A DNA stretch of 64,000 bases from Colletes latitarsis (Eukaryota > Arthropoda > Insecta > Hymenoptera > Colletidae): NCBI RefSeq assembly GCF_051014445.1, contig NC_135141.1, forward strand, positions 1-64,000, in the 5' to 3' direction. Below the pieces are notes generated by a model. That model saw only the letters and a list, made by a program, of their open reading frames with translations. It made no database searches and was not told the DNA's origin. Made by a program: the position numbers and the translations under genes. Shown piece after piece: positions 36,275-50,277 of this stretch. Each line of letters opens with the position of its first letter. The first letter of the stretch is position 1.

Positions 36275-38256
36275 CAGTTTGAAACCCTCGTATAACACGG
36301 TAGATCGGTTCCTATTACAAATGCCGTGTTGTCTGAAACCGTGTTATATGAGACCTAACCCAGAGCCAGTTCACTCGAAAAGGGAGGGGAGTTATGGTCC
36401 GAAAACTTATTAAAAACGAATATTTTTTTTTAATTCAATGACAGAATTTACCACACAGTATTTGTTTAAATAAGTAATATATTTAACATAACAGGAAATA
36501 ATTAAATAAATATGAATGAGCGCAAGCAGGCTGTTGCAGCTCGTAATGCAAATCAAAACGTAACATACGAGAAACGTCGCGAGAAGGCGTCCCCAAGACG
36601 AAAGAAACAAAACCGTCAACGATGTGAATGACGCGCATCTCAACGACCCATTTTATATCAAACACATATAGATCGCTTTCTCACATTCTACATAAGCAAT
36701 TTAATTTTTCTATGTATACAGGGTGTTCGACCACCCCTGGGAAAAATTTTAATGGGAGATTCTAGAGGCCAAAATAAGACGAAAATCAAGAATACCAATT
36801 TGTTGATGGAGGCTTCGTTAAAACGTTATTAACAATTAAATTAAAAAATTTCAAATCGTTTTGGAAAAATTATTTTCGGTTGCCAATTCGGGGGTCAATT
36901 ACAATCATTTTTTATGAACACACATATCCCCGACAATTCTACCCTCCTTCGAGAAAAAAATTCGGGTAGGTGGTGAAATTTCTCGGCGAAAAAAAAAATT
37001 TTTCAAATCGTTCTAAAAAAATTATTTCCGATTGCAAGGGTCGATTATAATCATTTTTTATGAATAGATATACCCCGGAAATCCTACCCAGTTTGGAGAA
37101 AAAAATTCGAGAAGGTGTGAAATTTTTCAACAAAATTAAAAAATTTTAAATCGTTCTAAAAAAATTATTTCTGATTGCAGGGACCAATTATAACAATTTT
37201 TGGTCGATAGACATACCCTCGAAATCGTAACCATTTTCGAGAAAAAAATTCCTTACCGAAAATATAATTTCAGGCGAAAAATGCTTCCCGTAAATTTTAT
37301 GTTTGAATCTTTAAAACACCATAACTTCTGAACGGATTGGACGATTTTAATGTTAAAAAAGCCAAACGCCGCGTATTTTAGTGTAGAATATGTAACAATT
37401 GTAAAAATATTGGAAAGGTTGTTCCTTGGCCCCGTAATGTTAGAAAACCCCCATAAAAATGGTCCAATTTTCAACTTAGATAGCCATAACTCCTATAATA
37501 GTGAATATATTTCAATGAAACTTTTTTCTCAAGTAGAGCCCATAGGTACCTACAAAAAAGTATTAAACAACTTTTCTGTAGGACGTCAAGCGAAATTATT
37601 AAAAATCAAAAACGAATTTTTAAGAAAAATCAACAGGGGATAGGTAGGTAGGTAGGTAGGTGCCTAAATTTTGTCGGCGAAATTGAAAAGTTTCAAATCG
37701 TTCTGGAAAAATTATTTTCGGTTGCGGAGGTAAATTATAATCATTTTCGGTGAATAGACATACTCCCGAAATCTTACCCACTTTCGAGAAAAAATTCAGT
37801 ATTGGCGGAACTTTAAACGTTAATAACTTTTTAACGAAGCCACCATCAACAAATTGGTATTCTTGATTTTCGTCTTATTTTGGCCTCTAGAATCTCCCAT
37901 TAATATTTTTCCCAAGGGTGGCCGAACACCCTGTATATGTATGCATGTATGTATGTATGTGTAACAGAAAAGAAAAAAACAAAAAAACACAAAAAATATT
38001 ATTTTAATTTAACGCAACCTTAATTTAATAAATTATAATTTCTAATAATATATTTTTTCATGTAAAGCCACTATATTTCTTTCATTATTCTTTCGCGTCA
38101 TTACTTTAAGGTAATTTAGGTTTTAAATATGTTAAGCAAAAATCATGTTATCCAGTGCTGTACAAAGTTTTATGTTTTCGCAATTTTCTTATCGTGTTAG
38201 AGCGAAAGCGTGTTATAGGGGATATGATGCCGTGTTGTAGGGGACAAGCATCCCTG
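36275..38256 (+). mobile_element. Pogo-like element with nested X2, unit 4
   Basis: Copy of 2933-4914. Contains three private changes, all inside X2 (36918-36960). Confidence 0.7.
36719..37933 (+). mobile_element. Family-X element X2, unit 4
   Basis: Copy of 3377-4591 with three private changes close together (36918-36960): GAACACAC for GAATACAC, AATTCTAC for AATCCTAC, and loss of a G after an A-run, which alters the antisense frame there. Confidence 0.8.
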
Positions 38257-40540
38257 TATAGGGAAATTCTCTTTTACAAATGTCGACGGAATCCCGACGT
38301 AACACCTGTATTCACGAGTTGTTATTAATGAAGTTGAAGGTAGACGATCAACCAAGATTCACACGTAACCAGTCTTCCGAATTCAAGGACACTTCAATTT
38401 GGCGACAAGCATGGGATGCTGCTCACGAAATACACGAAACTTTCGTCGTGAGAGTAGCACGTGAAATTTACTTACATAACCTAAATCGAGCACGTACTCT
38501 ACCTCACTTACGGGCACGAACGTAAGGCGATTTATACGGTCGATATCGCCGATTTTTACAAAAGGTAAGTTTTAACATTTAAGTAAACAAAGCCTCTGTA
38601 AGTTTTATTTTCCATACTTCAAAAGTAAAAATAAATGCATGAAAAAAGAAAAAAACGTTCTTGACAAGTCCTATAAAATACTTGAGTTCAGTTTGTTCAT
38701 AATTCATCGGTAAAAGAATCTAACTCTATAACAATCCGATACACAAGATATAAAGTCAGTTTCTCCTTTCATTATTAGATGCGTTGACTTTATTTAATTT
38801 TATAAATTATGATGATAAGTATGATGATTTTACAGAAAGAGTTTATTTTTAATATTAAAGATTTCCTATATAAAGACAAGAAGGATATTTTTACCAATAT
38901 CTATCTATCTATCTTAATATTCTTCACCCACTTGGCCCACTTACTTTAACGAGTCTGAGTAAATCATCAGTACTATCAGTACTATCATTTATTAATAAAA
39001 ATAATAGTTGGATAACATAGAACTTAATATTATTAGTCACACCACTAATAAAATGAATCTGCGATTCCATATCCAAAGATATAGTATAAGCTAGAAAATT
39101 CAGATTATTCAAGTTACTTCTGTCACTCGTCAAATTTTTTATGAAATTCTATGCTAATTCATGCTCTTTAAAATATAATTATAATCTACTGGGACTTTTA
39201 GTTAACTTATGTTTTAATAAATCAATAATCAAAGTATCTATACATAATTAATATTAAAATCAAATAAGAGTAGTCGAAATAGTATTAATATTTACTATCA
39301 GTCTCTGATATTTAAATTTTATTAAATATTTTAAATCTGTTATCACCTTGTTCAAATAATTTATTACTAGCTTTGATAAAATAGATTTTGGGATGGATTT
39401 TTTAAGAATGGAATAAAAGGAATTCAGTTGTGAATTTTTATGAGGAATAAAGGGATATTATTATACTATCAACATGTATATCGTTCTTTAACTTGCCCAT
39501 TTAGATATTTATATACTTGTATAAATATAAACCCACACTAAAATCATGTAAATATCTAAATCATTTTTAAATCTATGATTTGGAAAATTTTAGGGACTTG
39601 GAACTTATTCATCTTTTATCTTACAGTTTTATCACACTTTAGAAGATAAAAATCATAATAATAATAATTTAATTTATTTTGCATAAAAACAGTCCTCTTC
39701 GTGCCTTTATATTTTCATTTTCTATGACCAAAAATTCGAAATTCGTTTCATTTTTACAAAAAAAGTGATTGGGATGTCCCCCAATCACTTATAAGTATCA
39801 TTTGTCGATTATCTTAAATATCTTATTATATTTTTTCTATACTAAATTTTCAAACCTCTTTACCTTGATATCTTCTTTTTCATGTAATTTGAATACTTTT
39901 CTAAAGTAATCTTTTGTAAAATGTTCTGTTAATCTAAATTATCTAATAAATCTATATCAGAATTAGTTAATTCTGTTGTAAGATAAGTGAAAAATCAATG
40001 AAGACGAAGTTGCCAATATCAATTAAGTCAACTACTTTTGGTAATACATTTGGTTAAACATTCTTTCTTATTTTTTATCTCTGAATTTCGAGATTACACA
40101 GATTAAAAAAATTTGTCTCTCTTTATTATTGTATCTATTTTTTCAGAGGGTAAATAGGTTCGTCATCCCCTTCTTCATTTGGCTTATCTTCATTTTCTTT
40201 CTTTCTTTCTCTATTTGAAATTTGAAAAGTCTATCCTTCTTTTATTAACTTAACCCAGACCTAACCAGACCACAATTCATCTTTCATATATTACTTCTAA
40301 ATTCTTTCTTATTAATACTTTTCTGTATTAAAAAGTAAGTAGTCTTTCATGTGATGCTTATTCAACATTCTTACTACAGCTTGGTGTTGTTGTTGTTTCT
40401 TTTTTTTACCAAGAATAAAGTTATTTAAGAAGTTTATGCAGAAAATTTCACGTGAAAAATTTATTTTCTTAGAAAAGTACAACGTAGAACTATATATGAT
40501 ATGTTGTTTGTTTATAAAATCATCAATAACTACGTATAAA

Positions 40541-40783
40541 TATGGAATTATTCTATATTCTAACATTTTTCAATAATTGTATTAACCATATATCCAAGCT
40601 AACCAGTTTAGCCAGCATATGGACTTCTTTAACAGTTCTCCGTATTCCTTCAAATAGCATGTCATTAGTGTTGTACGCACTGCATCTCATATTATACACA
40701 ATTAATGTGACTTTTATACATATTATGCAACTGTATTATATCAACAAAGGGTGTACAAACCCGTAAATAAATAAATAAATAAA
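40541..40783 (+). mobile_element. Possible non-LTR 3' end, unit 4
   Basis: Copy of 7191-7433, with (TAAA)5 at 40764-40783. Confidence 0.4.
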
Positions 40784-41120
40784 GAAGTATTAAAAAGAGG
40801 GTAACGTGGAACTTGAAATGATTTTTTAGTTATTTTCTTTGGATATTAAAGTAGATTTCATTGGATGTAAGAGTAGATGTAATTGGACAGTTAAGTATTT
40901 TTTATTATACTGTTAAAGCAATGTGTTTTAAGGGGAGGAGGTTTAAACACCTCGCCTAACCTAACCTCGTCCGGATCTCGAGGGAAGGAACGCTGGGCAA
41001 ATGGAAAATAATCGGTGCAAGTTGAATTTATTTTCGCTTAGTCGCCTTATACGATTAAGCCGTTTATTTCTTCTTAAATTTTACTCTTAATTACAATAGA
41101 TAGAAGAAAATAATTTTCTA

Positions 41121-41680
41121 ATTTGTTGATGGCGACTTCGTTAAAAAGTTTTCGGGGGTAAAATGATTGTAATTGACCCCCGCAACCGCAAATAATTTTT
41201 CCAAAACGATTTGAATTGAATTTGTTTTCCCGTCGAACAACCGTTTTCACACCTTCTCGAATTTTTTTCTAGAAAGTGGGTAGGATTTCTGGGGTATGTC
41301 TAGTCACCAAAAATGATTGTAATTGACCCCCACAGCTAACAATATTTTTTTCAGAACGATTTGAAATATTTTAATTTCGTCGAAAAATTTCACACCTTCT
41401 CGAATTTTTTTCTAGAAAGTGGGTAGGATTTCGAGGGTATGTGTCATTTGGTCACAATTACCAAAAATGATTGTAATTGACCCCCGCAACCGAAAATAAT
41501 TTTTCCAAAACGATTTGAATTGAATTTTTTGTTTCTCTGTCACCTAATTAGATTTTCGGTAAGGAATTTTTTTCTCGAAAATGCGTAGGATCTCGGGGGT
41601 ATGTGTAATGACCAAAAATTATTGCAATTTACCCTCACAACCGAAAATAATTTTTTTAGAACGATTTGAAAAATTTTTTA
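41121..41680 (+). repeat. Family-X repeat block X3, unit 4 (holds the class switch)
   Basis: Copy of 7771-8330. Its left edge is long class (no 28-bp insertion at 41150) but T at 41459 is short class, so a long/short crossover lies inside this block. Confidence 0.75.
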
Positions 41681-42152
41681 CCTCTTGTTTTGTAGTTGTT
41701 CCTTCCGATCCATAGGATTTAAAAGATTTATGAAAAATCTTTTAAATGTTTCATATAAATCTTGGCAAGAATTAAATTTTCTGTAAAAAAAAATTAAATA
41801 AATTTGTTCTCTGCCTTCTCTAGAAAAGAAAAAATTAAATGAGATGAAATCTTATACATTACATGCTTACTTAAATCGCATTGAAAACGAATACCACAAA
41901 TGTTTCAGAATAATCTGCAAAATGGTCTCACTCGCAAAGGGTTAATTGAGAAATAAATGTTTGGTAATTGAAAACAGGTAAGCAGGTTATTAACCAGCTG
42001 TTTTTTTCGCTAAGACAAATTGAAAACTCGGTTCTAACAAGGAAAAGTTGGAATGGTACCCGGTTTTGGGTTAGGTTTTACTTTAAGATATGTATTATTA
42101 AAGTTATTACAGGTACTATTTTCCGAAATAGAACTATATTCTATTCACCACT

Positions 42153-42250
42153 AATCAGCGTGGCCGTGAGTGATAAGGTGTTTGCCTGCAAGTTCGAGCT
42201 TCTTCTTTTGCTCTGCAGATTCGAACCCTGGTAGAAGAAATCTTTTTTTT
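42153..42250 (+). mobile_element. tRNA-derived SINE-like sequence, unit 4
   Basis: Copy of 8803-8900. The DNA just after the T-run is short class, with a 16-base insertion (ATTTTCGTACAATCAA). Confidence 0.6.
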
Positions 42251-42589
42251 ATTTTTTCAATCATATTTTCGTACAATCAAGTACACATAACATGTGACAT
42301 TATATTTTTGTATGCCCTTCGAATATTTCTTTTTTTTTAAGTTGAATTTAACCAAAATTACATTTATAACATAATATGTTATTTTCAATGTACGAAGTAC
42401 ATGAATCTGAAAAATGATGGTACTTTTCGTAAAAACAGTCAAAACATAAAAATTTCAAGCACCACGTGCATCTAACGAAAGTTCTGTTTTCACAGAAATT
42501 ACAGAAATTATTTTCTATTTAATGATGATGATGGTGGAATGGAATGACCGCTTCATTTACATTGATAAAATGTGAACGATTTTCGGATA

Positions 42590-42596
42590 GTCGTAC
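42590..42596 (+). other. Empty target site of the 3,473-bp element (junction units 4/5)
   Basis: A single GTCGTAC joins the left flank GGATA to the right flank CTCGTACTTTTT with no element and no footprint. It matches the expected pre-insertion sequence exactly. Confidence 0.93.
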
Positions 42597-43289
42597 CTCG
42601 TACTTTTTACCTTATACTTGAGGTAAAAAGGGGTATAACCGGGTAAAACAGTTTTATGACATTACCTGCTAACTCATGTTACTGTTCTGATGAAAATGAA
42701 ACGCTATGTTTTGTATTCGACTATGTCCTTTTAAAATTTTTAATCCAACCCATACTTTGTATTAAACTGGTAAACGGGATCACTTTTCTTTTGTGGTTTA
42801 AACGGTTTGGTGGTGCACGTTATTAATTTTGATGGATCGATACAATTATTTTTTTATGCAAAGTTAAGCCAAATCAAACTAGTTAATATATATTTAGTTC
42901 GTCATAACAAATTGATAATTATACGGTTATCTAAAAACATATCGAGGAAAATCATTATTAATTAATTTCTGCAACTATTAATTCTACTACTAAGTTTTGT
43001 TTATGTTATAAAAATAAGATAATAACTCTTCTTATTGAAAAATCCCACAGCGTGCACGATACTGGCAAAGAGTGGATTCTCATTTTAATTTATTAATTTT
43101 CAATCTTAAACTATTGATTTTGAAAAATCGTATTAATAATATACATATGTTACGCTCACATATAAGAATAATAATAAGAAAAAAATTTCTTTTTTTTTTC
43201 AATAATTAAAATATGATCAGGGGGTTTTAAAACCCATTTATTTTCGTAAAATAAATTTTACAAAATTTCTTTTTCAAACTACTTACGTA

Positions 43290-43587
43290 CTTTGCTTATG
43301 TGCGCCTACATCGTCATGTGCGTCGGAAAGTAAAAATGCCTGGGCAGTCAGTCGAGAATCTCGACTCGAGATTCCAAATCGTATGCCGTTGACGGGAGGT
43401 CGGATTTCAGTTGTTAAGAGCGAGAAGGCAAATGTGAGCCTTTCTCTCTCGACTCTCACGAGGCGGTCCGAAATTACTTCGGGCAGCGTCAGTTTGCCTT
43501 TGTCGACTTTCCGAAACATTACGAGCTCACGTACGCGTGAGAGAGCACACTATGCCTTCGGTGCACTTCTGGCACCTCTGATTTCAG
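43290..43587 (+). repeat. Module C, unit 5
   Basis: Copy of the module at 2283-2580; no difference noticed. Confidence 0.65.
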
Positions 43588-43939
43588 ACACTTCCTCTAA
43601 ACCAATCAAAAAACTTTTCGAACAAAAGTTACACAGAAATGACAACACTTGACAAGAAATTGCAATAGTAGAAATTAGCAAAACAGTTTTTATTCAACAA
43701 AAAATCAAGGTCGTTTCAATTTTTTTTTAACAAAAATATATAATTTTAAATATATAATCGATTTGTTTGTTGTATCTTTGTATTCTCTTTAAAAAAAAAG
43801 TGTAAGAGGTCTTAGGTCGAAAATTGACTGGAATTCTTTAGAAGCTATGATTTTTCTTCCGAATTCCCATTCACGCGACACACTGTCTCCGCTCCGCCGC
43901 CCCCGGAGGAGGATTAAACTTCATTAAATAAACGAAATA

Positions 43940-45919
43940 CAGTTTGAAACCCTCCTATAACACGGTAGATCGGTTCCTATAAAATGCCGTGTTGTCTGAA
44001 ACCGTGTTATATGAGACCTAACCCAGAGCCAGTTCACTCGAAAAGGGAGGGGAGTTATGGTCCGAAAACTTATTAAAAACGAATATTTTTTTTTAATTCA
44101 ATGACAGAATTTACCACACAGTATTTGTTTAAATAAGTAATATATTTAACATAACAGGAAATAATTAAATAAATATGAATGAGCGCAAGCAGGCTGTTGC
44201 AGCTCGTAATGCAAATCAAAACGTAACATACGAGAAACGTCGCGAGAAGGCGTCCCCAAGACGAAAGAAACAAAACCGTCAACGATGTGAATGACGCGCA
44301 TCTCAACGACCCATTTTATATCAAACACATATAGATCGCTTTCTCACATTCTACATAAGCAATTTAATTTTTCTATGTATACAGGGTGTTCGACCACCCC
44401 TGGGAAAAATTTTAATGGGAGATTCTAGAGGCCAAAATAAGACGAAAATCAAGAATACCAATTTGTTGATGGAGGCTTCGTTAAAACGTTATTAACAATT
44501 AAATTAAAAAATTTCAAATCGTTTTGGAAAAATTATTTTCGGTTGCCAATTCGGGGGTCAAGTACAATCATTTTTTATGAATACACATATCCCCGACAAT
44601 CCTACCCTCCTTCGAGAAAAAAAGTTCGGGTAGGTGGTGAAATTTCTCGGCGAAAAAAAAAATTTTTCAAATCGTTCTAAAAAAATTATTTCCGATTGCA
44701 AGGGTCGATTATAATCATTTTTTATGAATAGATATACCCCGGAAATCCTACCCAGTTTGGAGAAAAAAATTCGAGAAGGTGTGAAATTTTTCAACAAAAT
44801 TAAAAAATTTTAAATCGTTCTAAAAAAATTATTTCTGATTGCAGGGACCAATTATAATAATTTTTGGTCGATAGACATACCCTCGAAATCGTAACCATTT
44901 TCGAGAAAAAAATTCCTTACCGAAAATATAATTTCAGGCGAAAAATGCTTCCCGTAAATTTTATGTTTGAATCTTTAAAACACCATAACTTCTGAACGGA
45001 TTGGACGATTTTAATGTTAAAAAAGCCAAACGCCGCGTATTTTAGTGTAGAATATGTAACAATTGTAAAAATATTGGAAAGGTTGTTCCTTGGCCCCGTA
45101 ATGTTAGAAAACCCCCATAAAAATGGTCCAATTTTCAACTTAGATAGCCATAACTCCTATAATAGTGAATATATTTCAATGAAACTTTTTTCTCAAGTAG
45201 AGCCCATAGGTACCTACAAAAAAGTATTAAACAACTTTTCTGTAGGACGTCAAGCGAAATTATTAAAAATCAAAAACGAATTTTTAAGAAAAATCAACAG
45301 GGGATAGGTAGGTAGGTAGGTAGGTGCCTAAATTTTGTCGGCGAAATTGAAAAGTTTCAAATCGTTCTGGAAAAATTATTTTCGGTTGCGGAGGTAAATT
45401 ATAATCATTTTCGGTGAATAGACATACTCTCGAAATCTTACCCACTTTCGAGAAAAAATTCAGTATTGGCGGAACTTTAAACGTTAATAACTTTTTAACG
45501 AAGCCACCATCAACAAATTGGTATTCTTGATTTTCGTCTTATTTTGGCCTCTAGAATCTCCCATTAATATTTTTCCCAAGGGTGGCCGAACACCCTTATA
45601 TATATGTATGTATGTATGTATGTATAACAGAAAAGAAAAAAACAAAAAAACACAAAAAATATTATTTTAATTTAACGCAACCTTAATTTAATAAATTATA
45701 ATTTCTAATAATATATTTTTTCATGTAAAACCACTATATTTCTTTCATTGTTCTTTCGCGTCATTACTTTAAGGTAATTTAGGTTTTAAATATGTTAAGC
45801 AAAAATCATGTTATCCAGTGCTGTACAAAGTTTTATGTTTTCGCAATTTTCTTATCGTGTTAGAGCGAAAGCGTGTTATAGGGGATATGATGCCGTGTTG
45901 TAGGGGACAAGCATCCCTG
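43940..45919 (+). mobile_element. Pogo-like element with nested X2, unit 5
   Basis: Copy of 2933-4914 with short-class changes in the left terminal region: CCCTCCTATAAC for CCCTCGTATAAC, and loss of two bases at 43980. Confidence 0.7.
44382..45596 (+). mobile_element. Family-X element X2, unit 5
   Basis: Copy of 3377-4591. Short-class changes: CAAGTACAATC near 44560 and ACTCTCGAAA near 45428. The terminus has lost its final G (CACCCTTATATA). Confidence 0.8.
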
Positions 45920-48193
45920 TATAGGGAAATTCTCTTTTACAAATGTCGACGGAATCCCGACGTAACACCTGTATCCACGAGTTGTTATTAATGAAGTTGA
46001 AGGTAGACGATCAACCAAGATTCACACGTAACCAGTCTTCCGAATTCAAGGACACTTCAATTTGGCGACAAGCATGGGATGCTGCTCACGAAATACACGA
46101 AACTTTCGTCGTGAGAGTAGCACGTGAAATTTACTTACATAACCTAAATCGAGCACGTACTCTACCTCACTTACGGGCACGAACGTAAGGCGATTTATAC
46201 AGTCGATATCGCCGATTTTTACAAAAGGTAAGTTTTAACATTTAAGTAAACAAAGCCTCTGTAAGTTTTATTTTCCATACTTCAAAAGTAAAAATAAATG
46301 CATGAAAAAAGAAAAAAACGTTCTTGACAAGTCCTATAAAATACTTGAGTTCAGTTTGTTCATAATTCATCGGTAAAAGAATCTAACTCTATAACAATCC
46401 GATACACAAGATATAAAGTCAGTTTCTCCTTTCATTATTAGATGCGTTGACTTTAATTTTATAAATTATGATGATAAGTATGATGATTTTACAGAAAGAG
46501 TTTATTTTTAATATTAAAGATTTCCTATATAAAGACAAGAAGGATATTTTTACCAATATCTATCTATCTATCTTAATATTCTTCACCCACTTGGCCCACT
46601 TACTTTAACGAGTCTGAGTAAATCATCAGTACTATCAGTACTATCATTTATTAATAAAAATAATAGTTGGATAACATAGAACTTAATATTATTAGTCACA
46701 CCACTAATAAAATGAATCTGCGATTCCATATCCAAAGATATAGTATAAGCTAGAAAATTCAGATTATTCAAGTTACTTCTATCACTCGTCAAATTTTTTA
46801 TGAAATTCTATGCTAATTCATGCTCTTTAAAATATAATTATAATCTACTGGGACTTTTAGTTAACTTATGTTTTAATGAATCAATAATCAAAGTATCTAT
46901 AATTAATATTAAAATCAAATAAGAGTAGTCGAAATAGTATTAATATTTACTATCAGTCTCTGATATTTAAATTTTATTAAATATTTTAAATCTGTTATCA
47001 CCTTGTTCAAATAATTTATTACTAGCTTTGATAAAATAGATTTTGGGATGGATTTTTTAAGAATGGAATAAAAGGAATTCAGTTGTGAATTTTTATGAGG
47101 AATAAAGGGATATTATTATACTATCAACATGTATATCGTTCTTTAACTTGCCCATTTAGATATTTATATACTTGTATAAATATAAACCCACACTAAAATC
47201 ATGTAAATATCTAAATCATTTTTAAATCTATGATTTGGAAAATTTTAGGGACTTGGAACTTAATTAATCTTTTATCTTACAGTTTTATCACACTTTAGAA
47301 GATAAAAATCATAATAATAATTTAATTTATTTTGCATAAAAACAGTCCTCTTCGTGCCTTTATATTTTCATTTTCTATGACCAAAAATTCGAAATTCGTT
47401 TCATTTTTACAAAAAAAGTGATTGGGATGTCCCCCAATCACTTATAAGTATCATTTGTCGATTATCTTAAATATCTTATTATATTTTTTCTATACTAAAT
47501 TTTCAAACCTCTTTACCTTGATATCTTCTTTTTCATGTAATTTGAATACTTTTCTAAAGTAATCTTTTGTAAAATGTTCTGTTAATCTAAATTATCTAAT
47601 AAATCTATATCAGAATTAGTTAATTCTGTTGTAAGATAAGTGAAAAATCAATGAAGACGAAGTTGCCAATATCAATTAAGTCAACTACTTTTGGTAATAC
47701 ATTTGGTTAAACATTCTTTCTTATTTTTTATCTCTGAATTTCGAGATTACACAGATTAAAAAAATTTGTCTCTCTTTATTATTGTATCTATTTTTTCAGA
47801 GGGTAAATAGGTTCGTCATCCCCTTCTTCATTTGGCTTATCTTCATTTTCTTTCTTTCTTTCTCTATTTGAAATTTGAAAAGTCTATCCTTCTTTTATTA
47901 ACTTAACCCAGACCTAACCAGACCACAATTCATCTTTCATATATTACTTCTAAATTCTTTCTTATTAATACTTTTCTGTATTAAAAAGTAAGTAGTCTTT
48001 CATGTGATGCTTATTCAACATTCTTACTACAGCTTGGTGTTGTTGTTGTTTCTTTTTTTTACCAAGAATAAAGTTATTTAAGAAGTTTATGCAGAAAATT
48101 TCACGTGAAAAATTTATTTTCTTAGAAAAGTACAACGTAGAACTATATATGATATGTTGTTTGTTTATAAAATCATCAATAACTACGTATAAA

Positions 48194-48436
48194 TATGGAA
48201 TTATTCTATATTCTAACATTTTTCAATAATTGTATTAACCATATATCCAAGCTAACCAGTTTAGCCAGCATATGGACTTCTTTAACAGTTCTCCGTATTC
48301 CTTCAAATAGCATGTCATTAGTGTTGTACGCACTGCATCTCATATTATACACAATTAATGTGACTTTTATACATATTATGCAACTGTATTATATCAACAA
48401 AGGGTGTACAAACCCGTAAATAAATAAATAAATAAA
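48194..48436 (+). mobile_element. Possible non-LTR 3' end, unit 5
   Basis: Copy of 7191-7433, with (TAAA)5 at 48417-48436. Confidence 0.4.
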
Positions 48437-48773
48437 GAAGTATTAAAAAGAGGGTAACGTGGAACTTGAAATGATTTTTTAGTTATTTTCTTTGGATATT
48501 AAAGTAGATTTCATTGGATGTAAGAGTAGATGTAATTGGACAGTTAAGTATTTTTTATTATACTGTTAAAGCAATGTGTTTTAAGGGGAGGAGGTTTAAA
48601 CACCTCGCCTAACCTAACCTCGTCCGGATCTCGAGGGAAGGAACGCTGGGCAAATGGAAAATAATCGGTGCAAGTTGAATTTATTTTCGCTTAGTCGCCT
48701 TATACGATTAAGCCGTTTATTTCTTCTTAAATTTTACTCTTAATTACAATAGATAGAAGAAAATAATTTTCTA

Positions 48774-49361
48774 ATTTGTTGATGGCGACTTCGTTAAAAA
48801 GTAATTATTCCGTCGGTAAAATGCGCAAGATTTCGGGGGTAAAATGATTGTAATTGACCCCCGCAACCGCAAATAATTTTTCCAAAACGATTTGAATTGA
48901 ATTTGTTTTCCCGTCGAACAACCGTTTTCACACCTTCTCGAATTTTTTTCTAGAAAGTGGGTAGGATTTCTGGGGTATGTCTAGTCACCAAAAATGATTG
49001 TAATTGACCCCCACAGCTAACAATATTTTTTTCAGAACGATTTGAAATATTTTAATTTCGTCGAAAAATTTCACACCTTCTCGAATTTTTTTCTAGAAAG
49101 TGGGTAGGATTTCGAGGGTATGTGTCATTTGGTCACAATTACCAAAAATGATTGTAATTGACCCCCGCAACCGAAAATAATTTTTCCAAAACGATTTGAA
49201 TTGAATTTTTTGTTTCTCTGTCACCTAATTAGATTTTCGGTAAGGAATTTTTTTCTCGAAAATGCGTAGGATCTCGGGGGTATGTGTAATGACCAAAAAT
49301 TATTGCAATTTACCCTCACAACCGAAAATAATTTTTTTAGAACGATTTGAAAAATTTTTTA
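48774..49361 (+). repeat. Family-X repeat block X3, unit 5
   Basis: 28 bases longer than in units 1-4. The extra sequence near 48803 reads AATTATTCCGTCGG followed by AAAATGCGCAAGATTTCGGG, which resembles X1 interior. This suggests the longer form is ancestral and units 1-4 carry a deletion. Confidence 0.75.
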
Positions 49362-49833
49362 CCTCTTGTTTTGTAGTTGTTCCTTCCGATCCATAGGATT
49401 TAAAAGATTTATGAAAAATCTTTTAAATGTTTCATATAAATCTTGGCAAGAATTAAATTTTCTGTAAAAAAAAATTAAATAAATTTGTTCTCTGCCTTCT
49501 CTAGAAAAGAAAAAATTAAATGAGATGAAATCTTATACATTACATGCTTACTTAAATCGCATTGAAAACGAATACCACAAATGTTTCAGAATAATCTGCA
49601 AAATGGTCTCACTCGCAAAGGGTTAATTGAGAAATAAATGTTTGGTAATTGAAAACAGGTAAGCAGGTTATTAACCAGCTGTTTTTTTCGCTAAGACAAA
49701 TTGAAAACTCGGTTCTAACAAGGAAAAGTTGGAATGGTACCCGGTTTTGGGTTAGGTTTTACTTTAAGATATGTATTATTAAAGTTATTACAGGTACTAT
49801 TTTCCGAAATAGAACTATATTCTATTCACCACT

Positions 49834-49931
49834 AATCAGCGTGGCCGTGAGTGATAAGGTGTTTGCCTGCAAGTTCGAGCTTCTTCTTTTGCTCTGCAGA
49901 TTCGAACCCTGGTAGAAGAAATCTTTTTTTT
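49834..49931 (+). mobile_element. tRNA-derived SINE-like sequence, unit 5
   Basis: Copy of 8803-8900, followed by the short-class 16-base insertion. Confidence 0.6.
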
Positions 49932-50270
49932 ATTTTTTCAATCATATTTTCGTACAATCAAGTACACATAACATGTGACATTATATTTTTGTATGCCCTT
50001 CGAATATTTCTTTTTTTTTAAGTTGAATTTAACCAAAATTACATTTATAACATAATATGTTATTTTCAATGTACGAAGTACATGAATCTGAAAAATGATG
50101 GTACTTTTCGTAAAAACAGTCAAAACATAAAAATTTCAAGCACCACGTGCATCTAACGAAAGTTCTGTTTTCACAGAAATTACAGAAATTATTTTCTATT
50201 TAATGATGATGATGGTGGAATGGAATGACCGCTTCATTTACATTGATAAAATGTGAACGATTTTCGGATA

Positions 50271-50277
50271 GTCGTAC
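50271..50277 (+). other. Empty target site (junction units 5/6)
   Basis: A single GTCGTAC with the same two flanks as at 42590 and no element. Confidence 0.93.

Larger units (their letters stand above)
34925..42589 (+). repeat. Base unit 4 (long-to-short class recombinant)
   Basis: The left end abuts a full 3,473-bp element, but the right end runs directly into the empty target site at 42590. Markers up to 41150 are long class. From 41459 onward they are short class: T in GTCACAATTACC, a 16-bp insertion near 42265, and GAAAAATGATGG near 42410. It also has three private changes clustered at 36918-36960 and one extra ATA near 39660. Confidence 0.95.
42590..50270 (+). repeat. Base unit 5 (short class, no element)
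   Basis: It begins at the empty target site and is 7681 bases long. Short-class markers include CGGAGGAGG near 43905, CCCTCCTATAAC near 43955, loss of two bases at 43980 (TATAAAATGCC), and a 28-bp insertion at the start of X3 near 48803. Confidence 0.95.

Noticed and set aside
42590..42596. Precise excision of the 3,473-bp element as the origin of the empty sites
   Set aside because: Excision by cut-and-paste enzymes normally leaves footprints or duplicated target bases. The empty sites are clean and their left flanks carry several independent variants, so a never-occupied lineage is the simpler reading, though a microhomology-mediated deletion is not fully excluded.
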